The notes beneath the pieces were generated by a model. That model had not been told where the DNA came from, searched no databases, and saw only the letters and a program-made list of their open reading frames with translations. The position numbers and the translations under genes are program-made. A DNA stretch of 64,000 nt, from positions 1,488,001-1,552,000 of the forward strand of contig JAGTWJ010000010.1 in assembly GCA_020064725.1 (NCBI GenBank), written 5' to 3'. Source of the stretch: Drechslerella dactyloides (taxonomy: Eukaryota > Ascomycota > Orbiliomycetes > Orbiliales > Orbiliaceae). Below, piece after piece: positions 56,988 to 64,000 of the stretch (position 1 is its first letter; the number at the start of each line of letters is the position of its first letter).

Positions 56988-59900
56988 CTAGACAGCAACA
57001 TGTCGCCGCCGGACATTGGCACCCTCCCCGTCACTCCCACACACCATCTCCGCAACATCATACAGCGCATAAATCTGATCGCTCTTCTTATCCATCTCCT
57101 CCACCATATCGTTCAACCGGCGCGTCAACCCCTTCCGCTTCCGCCTCCCAAGCGACGGGTCGCACGCCAGAAACTCAGCCTCAACCTGTCTATAATCCCT
57201 GTTTCACAAATCACGTCAGCACCCGCACACACGCACTTCTCAAAATATAACGTTGCAAAGGGTGGGGAAAAGCTTACAGGCGCATGTGCTCCAGCTCGTC
57301 CTCCATCTGCTTCACGACACAATCCAATGCGCTCTTCGGCGCCTGGCTCGGCCGCATCGTAATCTCCCCTTGTTCGCAACCTTCACCCTCGCCCTCCTCT
57401 ACCCGTCGCGACACCGGCACGACCTCCGGTATCGCAACGGCGTCGACAACCTGTTCCTGCCGGCGACAGATCGTACACAGCTCGGGCTTATGTACACCCA
57501 ACCGGTCGATGACCTCCTGCACGTGCGTGCTATAAATCTCCTCCGACGTCCGACGCGCCGGTTGATGGGCACTCTCCCGTCGAACGGTCGTCTGCGATGG
57601 CGGGCGGGAGGGAACGTTGCGGAGGATATCCCCAAACGCACCCTCATCCTCAGTATCGTTCGCCACCATTGACGTGCGCAGGAATGGATGCGGTGTGTCT
57701 TCCTCCTCTTCTTCCTGACGCTGCTCCTGCTGCATTTGCTCCTGCTGCATCTGCGCCTCCAATTCCGTGATCGTCGTCTCGTTATCCTTGTCGGAGTAGA
57801 TGAACACCCGCTTCTTGCCAGCCGCCGCCTCAGCAGCCGCCGCCTGCGCGACAGCAGCAGCGCGCTCCGCCAGCGCCTGCGCACGCCGGCTCTCCGCTTC
57901 CTCGAGCTGTCGCTGCGCGGCAACCTGCTCATCGAGCTTTCTACGCTCCATAATCTCCTTCCGCAGCGCCGCGAGCCCCTCCGACTGTAACGTAACAACA
58001 TTAGCATCCGTCATTAAACTCGTAAGAAGAATAGAAGTAATCACCTGAAGAAAGCTGTGCAGCGTCGTGTCGGGCATAACCTCGCCCGCCGCCTCCCGCA
58101 GCAGCCGCGATTCGTTAACTGACGGCGCCGTGAAAGTCGTATCCATATGCGGCTGCGCGACGGACTCCTGCTCCTCACACTGGCTGTGCTCCGACTCCGT
58201 TTCGGAAAACTGCTCCAGTACCATCCGCGTCTTCTTCACATGCGGCTTGCGCACCGTACGACTCCCCGTTGTCGAGCCGGAAACCTTCCTCTTCGAGCCT
58301 CCTGCGATCGCGCTGTTCTTCGGGAACATTTTGCGCAGCTCGGCGTCCAGTTGGACGCGCACGCGGTCTTCAACGTTCGCGGCTTCCTTGGGCATCTGTA
58401 GCTGACGGCCTTGCTGAGAAGGGGTGGGTGCCATCCGGCCGGACTCGACCTTTGTCGCCTGCTGCAACTGCTGCTGGGCAAGCTGCGTTTGAGTGCCGTT
58501 ATCCTGCATCTGCCGGACGAGACGCGTGGCATCCTGGGCGGCGAGCGTAGCCTCCGTTGCAACCTTCCCCGCGCGTAGAATCTTCTCCCGGTAGCGGTTC
58601 AGCTTGTCGCTCATCATCTTGCGCTCCTGGTCCAGCGCCTGCTCGTAGTTCTCCACGGCCTGACTCATGCGCTCAATCTCGGCCGCGAAGGTCTCGTTCT
58701 CCAGCTGCACCTCCTCGCACTCCTGGCGCAGGCGGTCGTTTTCCTCTTCCAGCGCCTCGTTCTTCGCAACGGCTTTGGCGAGGGATGAGATAGCGGAGTC
58801 GCGCTCTTCTGTCACGCTCTTGAGCTCGCTATGCAGGGCTTCCTGCGTGCCTTCGACCGTCTCCAGGCGGAGGCGGTACGCTGTTACCATGCCGTCCAGT
58901 TCTATTATCGTTAGCTGCGATGATTCATTGATGCTGTAACTTTGGGGAAACATACTCTTGACATCGGCTTTGTGCTGGGCCTGAGAGGCCTTGAGTTTAT
59001 CGCGCTCGCTGGATCGGGGTGACCCGCCCTCGCTGTCAATCTCGCCACCGAGCGCGCTGTCAACGCGGCGTCTGCTGTTGAGCTCTGCCTCGAGCTCTCG
59101 GCGGCCATTGTACTCGATCTGGTATAATTGTCGCGTCTCGTCGTAATCTTTCTGTAATTCCTCCGCACGCTTCTTCTCCCGTGCGCGGTCCGCCTCGAGC
59201 GAGTCGACTTGGATCTGCAACTTCCTCAGCGCCTTCAACAGATCCCGCTCGCCTTCCGGGACGGGGACGGACGCAATCGGCGCGTACTGGGGGCGTCGCG
59301 AGGTCGAGTCGCCGTGGTTGACGCTGGAGACGAGGTCGGAAATGCCCGTCATGTCGGGCAGCTTGATGCTGTTGACGGTGTGAGAGTTGTGGGACGGTGC
59401 TGCGGGTTTGGCGGCGGCGCGGGCACGGTTGCGGACGGAGGGGGAGTCGGGCTTGACGTCCGAGTAGTCGGAAAGGTCGTCGTCGAGGCCCATGTCGCGG
59501 AAGAGCTTCTCTCGGTTGAGGAAGACGGAGGTGGTGGTAGCGTTGCGTTTGGTGGCAGGCAGGAAGGAGGTCTGGGAGAGGGGTCTGACGGGTGGGTTGT
59601 TCTCCTTCTTGTTGGCGGCCTCTTCGAGTTTCTCGCGGGCGGCCTGTTCCTTGGTGGCTTTGAGGTCGGCCTTGGAGCGTCTGCTGGCGCCCTGGAGACG
59701 CGAGGGGACGGCTGATAGCGAATGGGTTGAGATGTCTGCGCCGGAGTCGTCGGCGACGGTGGGCTGGTATCTGGCGCGTGTATTCGGCGAGATGACCGGT
59801 CGTTTCCCATTCTTCGCACAGTCAGCATATATTATATATCAATCGGTAGAGGGTGATGCAGGAGCATTGGGACATACGGATGGAACGGCCAGCTTGCCCT

Positions 59901-60393
59901 TGTTGCTGTGGTCGATTTTGGCGAAGAGGGAGGTGGTCGTGGACTCGCGGTCCGTCCGCGTGTGCTCGTCGCCGGCGCGGCCAACCTCGATGCTGTCGTC
60001 CTCCTCGGGCTGCTGGACGACGTTGCTCAGATGCGGGAACAGCCGCGTGCGGACACCGACACCGATCGTGGAGAAGTCCTTGAAGTGGGCGTTGATGATC
60101 TTGGAGTCGAGATTCGGGGTGCTGGGGAGCAGCACGTCGTCGTAGCGGCGGGTGGACATGGCCGCGGCGCCCTCCATGATGCCGAGGGAGCCGACGGTGC
60201 TCTCGTTGTTGTGATTGTTAGGAGGCGGGAGGTTGTGAGTGTGCGTGTTCTGGGAGGAGGCGTAGGAGAGGTCGCGGGCGAGCTGGCGCTGGAGGCGCAG
60301 GCGGGTGAGGTCGTGGGCGTCCTGGTCGGAGTCGTGGACGTAGGAGCCGTGCGTCGTGCTCTGCGACGGCGAGCGGACGTACGAGCTGTTCAT
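56988..60393 (-). CDS. Cep57 microtubule-binding-domain protein (Ppc89-like spindle pole body protein)
   Basis: Coiled-coil protein of 1048 residues from exons 60393-59878, 59811-58956, 58901-58045, 57984-57278 and 57198-56988. A disordered N-terminus contains an FSTIGVGVRTRLFPHLSN block. Long coiled coils span roughly residues 310-580 (LLKALRKLQIQVDSLEADR onward) and 745-800. The C-terminus, split by the last intron, is the Cep57 MT-binding domain: QAPKSALDCVVKQMEDELEH, then DPSLGRRKRKGL and KKSDQIYALYDVAEMV. CTICRRQEQ suggests a small Cys motif. Cep57-domain proteins such as Ppc89 anchor the spindle pole body. Introns 57985-58044 (60 nt) and 58902-58955 (54 nt) are multiples of three without stops. 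Confidence 0.85.
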
Positions 60394-61076
60394 TGCGGTG
60401 TTCTCTGTTGGCGATGTACCATTGGTCGTGATGAAGTCTCTGTTCTCGAGTCGGTCGACGGTACGAAGGAGGAGAAGACGTGATGAAGTCCGAGATGGAG
60501 ATGGGAAGTTGGAGGTGAGGGTGAATATGAGGTTGAGGTGAAGATGAGGTTGAAGTACTCGGACGCCAGAAGAATGTGTGTAAATAGTAAATAAGGAAGT
60601 TGTTGTTGTTGTTGTCGCCCGAAGCGTGCAAATCAAAACAGCACAACACATTTTTGAGCCCGCCGCTCTTGGCGCCTTTTTCGTCCGTTTGGCCCAAAGC
60701 GGCCGCCGGAGATTGCCAATGTGCGGCCCGCAGCGGGCGTCTCGAATAGGCTTCATAGTCCTCGTGCTATTATTAACATCTCCGTCGAGCGTCCCGTCTC
60801 GTGCGCGATCGCAGACGCTCATTACCATTAGGATTGCCATCGACATGTAGTACATCTCCCCTGCATCCGTCCCAATCCACTATCGTACATTCAATATCAA
60901 GATCCTCCAAAAACTCCGAAATGCAATCAATGAATCGATCCCACATGAACTCCTCACTCCAGCATCCCCATCCCCACTAGTCCCAAATACCCAGACCTGC
61001 ATCCCCCATATGATACCTGCATATGATACCTGCGTATGTATTAGTATCTGCAATCGAAGATGCACGCGTGTACGCA
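60394..61076. other. Promoter of the Cep57-like gene and 3' flank of the hydrolase gene
   Basis: Includes a GTT repeat at 60599-60615 in the likely 5' UTR or promoter, and direct repeats of TGATACCTGCATATGA type at about 61009-61035. No supported gene. Confidence 0.5.
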
Positions 61077-62440
61077 TCACCCAAATAGCCCCTGCAGCTC
61101 GTCAAGCCAGGTCGCCACCGCCTGCCGCAGCAGCGCCATCCACTTCTCCTCCTGCGCCCAAAAGTGCCCCACGCCCCCTGCCTCAATCGTCATGAAGCTC
61201 GACGACCGTTTCTTATGCGCGCTCGCCCAGCTGTGATACCGTCCCACGCCCGTAAACATGTCCTCGGTTCCAAACACCGCCAGCACCTCCTTGCCGTCCC
61301 CATTGTCGATGCCACCGTCTTCGTCCGCCTCTTTCCGTCTGAACCACGACAGCGGGTTCGGCAGGTTGAGCAGCGTCGACACCGGCGCCAGCAGCGGCGA
61401 CACCAGCAGCCACGACGTCTGCAGCCGCGTCTGCACGCTGTAATCCACCTCTCCGTCCGCCGTTGTGGTCGTAGCCGTGTCCGTCGGTGTGGGTGGTTCC
61501 GCGTCGGGGCACTCGTCCTCCATTGTGTCCTGACACCACGGCGTGCGGCCGGCGCCGCGGTGCATCGCGAAGCTGCGACGGCGCTCGGTGCTCGCCCATT
61601 CGTACGCCGTCCGCGTCGCGTACGCTAGCACGTCGGAATCGCAGCCGCGCACCACCCGGTCCGCCGACGGCACCCGCGACGCTATCAGCGACCCGTACGA
61701 GTACCCTGCCAGCAGGACCTTCATCGGCGGCCTCTCCGCAGGCGTGATATTGCTGTTATTGCCGGCCGGTGCGGCGGCGGCGGTGCCGTCGGGGTTGTAG
61801 GCGGTTGAATTGGGGTCCAGACACTCGACGTAGCGGATCAGAAATGCCGCGACGGTAGCGTACTCCTCGCGCTCCGGCGCGCCCGTCCAGGACGTCTTGC
61901 CCTTTGAGTTCCCCGCTCCTCTAAACAAACATCCCCGTCAGCACACAAGTCCCAATCCTCAAAACCAGCACGTAGATAGCATATAGACTAGAGTAGGGTA
62001 GAGTAGAGTAAGGTAGAGTAGAGTAAGGGAAGGAGGACTAACCCAAAGTTGAAGGTCGCGACAACCCACCCGCGCTCGAGAAGCACCCCCACAACCGCGA
62101 GCACCACCGGATCATCCCAATTCCCGCCCAACCCAGCATACGGATGCGCCACCACCGCCGCCTTCCGCTGGGCACGGCCGTAATTCGCTGGAAACTCGGC
62201 CGGATGGTACACCCGTGCCTCCACGTTCCCCGCGCCAGTCGGTATCATGAGCGTCAGCACAGGCGACAGTCGTTTGCCGCCCCTTGAGGGCGATGCCGAC
62301 TGTGACGACGATGGTGCGGAAGGTGCCGTGCTGGTGCTGGTGCTGGTGTTGTTGCTGCTGCTGGCGTCCCGGTGGTGGGATTTATGCCGGTGACTGTGAA
62401 TCCGGGCGTGAAACGCCGCAATCTTCCCGCGAAGCGTCAT
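61077..62440 (-). CDS. Alpha/beta hydrolase
   Basis: Two exons, 62440-62043 and 61920-61077, join in frame to 413 residues. Residues about 30-60 are His/Ser/Thr-rich and disordered. The fold starts with VEARVYHPAEF and AAVVAHPYAGLGGNWDDPVV, a typical oxyanion-loop region. FNFGGAGNSKGKTSW follows across the intron. The nucleophile elbow is LLAGYSYGS, the acidic residue is probably Asp in AVFGTEDMF, and the catalytic His is in GVGHFWAQEEKW. It belongs to the COG2945-like group of predicted hydrolases; the substrate is unknown. A loop insertion with several Cys and Thr residues lies between elbow and acid. The 122-bp intron contains a GTAGA minisatellite. Confidence 0.87.
61985..62029. repeat. 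AGTAGAGTA minisatellite in the hydrolase intron
   Basis: Imperfect tandem units of AGAGTA/GGTAGAGTA, inside the intron 61921-62042 on the non-coding strand. Confidence 0.75.
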
Positions 62441-63590
62441 CTCGTCCTTAACTGTCTGGGTATATATATGTGTGTATAGATCGTATGTATGTAGTCGCCG
62501 AGTGCCCTACTTTGGTAGTCGTAGTCTCGTCGCTGTCGAGCGGTAAAGAATGATAGCAAGGAAGTATGTCATGTGAAAGTGTGATGGACGCAGCAGCGGC
62601 GGAAGTGGGGCGGGGGCACGAGCTTATAAAGGTGGAAGTACTGAACAAGTAGACGTGAGGTTGTTTCGCCAGTTTCGAGCGAATACGTAGTAAACTCGGA
62701 GGTAGTCCCTCAAATTCGCTAAGAACAGAACGTGCCTTCCACGATCCGGTGATACAATTCCACCCACCCGTTCACTCACTTCCTGACCCACTTATGCAGC
62801 TTACGTACACACTCAGGGACAAAAACGTTATGCCGTATAATAAGTTCGACATACCAGCGGTTTCATCCCGGCGAATAGAAGATGTATTCCTGCCCGTTCA
62901 GGAACGAACACGCACACTCTGACGACGCCCCACGAAACAAAACAAGCGTGCCGAGCAAAAATGTTATTATAAGCATATCTGTTATGCGGCGGATGGGGTG
63001 TCAGGGGTGCCCAGCCGGGTAGTTAGCCGGGTATATACCTGATGCCTATTGACTAAGTAGATGCGCGGAGAAACTTGAGGAGGGTGTGTCGGCTTCGTAT
63101 ACGGGTGCCTTGTTTACCCCGATACGAGATTAGCCGAGGCGGACATTCGATCGAGGTACAAAGTATGCGTCCAACGCACTTGCTGCGGAATACCACGTCG
63201 TGTTTGTCCGATACGGCGACGCGAATCTCGGTCGACCCCATACAGCTCTAAATTCCGTAGCATCATATACTTCAAACTGACAAGAGAACTTTCTTTCGAA
63301 GCTTTGACAATATAATAGCTTCTGAGCACGCATTTGCGAATTTCAGAACAATCGTATAGAAGTGTCCATGGCAATTAATCGATCGATATTCACTTTACTC
63401 CGATAGAGCTGTTTTAGAGGGAACCATACGCTATGTAGCGCTGCCTATTGGCAATGGGCCTTGTTGACGGGAGTCCAGTGCATGCGCAGGTGCATGTAAC
63501 ACCAATAAAGCGATATAAAGGTCGCTTCAGGCGTTCAACTTCATCGAAAGAGATCGGAAAGGCTCGAGTTTGGCCGGAATTCAACCAAAT
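62441..63590. other. Upstream region of the hydrolase gene
   Basis: Promoter-like sequence near 62460-62660 (TATATATATG at 62461). Further right, no gene is supported; overlapping short minus-strand frames at 63053-63374 have no domain. Confidence 0.45.
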
Positions 63591-63596
63591 TTGAGA

Positions 63597-63815
63597 AAAG
63601 TATCCTAAACGGTCAGTAATACCTCAGATGGGGCGTAAAATCCTCCTGAACGGGCGATAGATATCTCATTTGGATAATAAGTATCCTGAATGGGAACGGA
63701 TATCCAAATCAAACAGTTAAATCACCTGAACGGGCGAGAGATACCTCGAACGGGAATTAACACTCCTGATCGGGATCATTTGATTCAACTCGGGCTGGAA
63801 ATCTACCAGATTAGG
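63597..63815. repeat. Degenerate tandem repeat with CCTGAACGGG core
   Basis: About nine to ten imperfect units of roughly 20-22 nt share a core like CCTGAACGGG: cctaaacggtc (63602), cctgaacgggcga (63643), cctgaatggga (63680), cctgaacgggcga (63725), cctcgaacgggaa (63744) and cctgatcggga (63763). Weaker units lie between and after these. The array lies near the window edge. Confidence 0.6.
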
Positions 63816-64000
63816 AAGATTTACAACTTCAAATATAAATTTTCCATGCGACAAATTTCACCCAGAAGAGCAGAATCTTCCCGAGTTGGCGGATGTACTC
63901 GTATACGCGTGCACAGGTTGCTGATACCAAATGGGAGGCCTCTTGGTGTTTATTAGGGGTTGTAGAGCCTATTTGCACATGATCATATGAGGTAACACAA

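Overview
The window is nuclear DNA of a filamentous ascomycete (Pezizomycotina-type). Genes are protein-coding on both strands, mostly split by short introns (about 50-90 bp; GTANGT/GTGAGT donors, CTAAC-like branch sites, YAG acceptors). The gene set is typical of such fungi: SPT5, MSH6, a CAF-1 WD40 subunit, a Cep57-domain spindle-pole protein, an HYPK-like protein, a cytochrome b5/acyl-CoA dehydrogenase fusion and a nucleoside-phosphorylase NLR. I saw no rRNA, tRNA, CRISPR array or intact transposon. All exon joins were worked out by eye from splice consensus plus reading-frame continuity; there is no transcript evidence.

Layout. 1-23.8 kb is a housekeeping block: an F-box protein (-), an Rrn9-like Pol I factor (-) divergent from SPT5 (+), an FAD monooxygenase (-), an HYPK-like protein (+), MSH6 (-) and the CAF-1 p60/Cac2-like WD40 protein (-). 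23.8-31.6 kb is a 7.8 kb stretch with no convincing gene, rich in short tandem repeats and holding a 39-bp near-perfect palindrome. 31.6-38.3 kb carries a CDCA7-like zf-4CXXC_R1 protein (+) and a DUF3020 protein (+). 38.3-53 kb looks accessory: a small cluster of fast-diverging paralogues that share a first exon and intron but have different tails (one broken, one with C2H2-like fingers, one Ala/Thr-rich and acidic), an F-box protein, a gene relic, and a three-exon NLR. 53-64 kb returns to conserved genes: cytochrome b5-acyl-CoA dehydrogenase (-), Cep57-domain protein (-), alpha/beta hydrolase (-), then a degenerate tandem repeat near the right edge.

Main finding. The NLR at 48613-52822 reads in frame across two introns as an N-terminal PNP_UDP (nucleoside phosphorylase-like) domain, an NB-ARC ATPase, a helical C-terminal region and, in its own last exon, a complete 76-residue ubiquitin-like domain. 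That domain ends in Gly-Gly followed by an eight-residue tail, as in ubiquitin precursors. It keeps the positions of Lys48, Lys63 and the Leu8/Ile44/Val70 patch. Retention of either intron would give a stand-alone PNP protein or an NLR without the ubiquitin-like domain. An F-box gene lies next to it. A ubiquitin-tailed NLR is, to my knowledge, not a standard fungal NLR architecture and is the best candidate here for an undescribed immune or allorecognition device.
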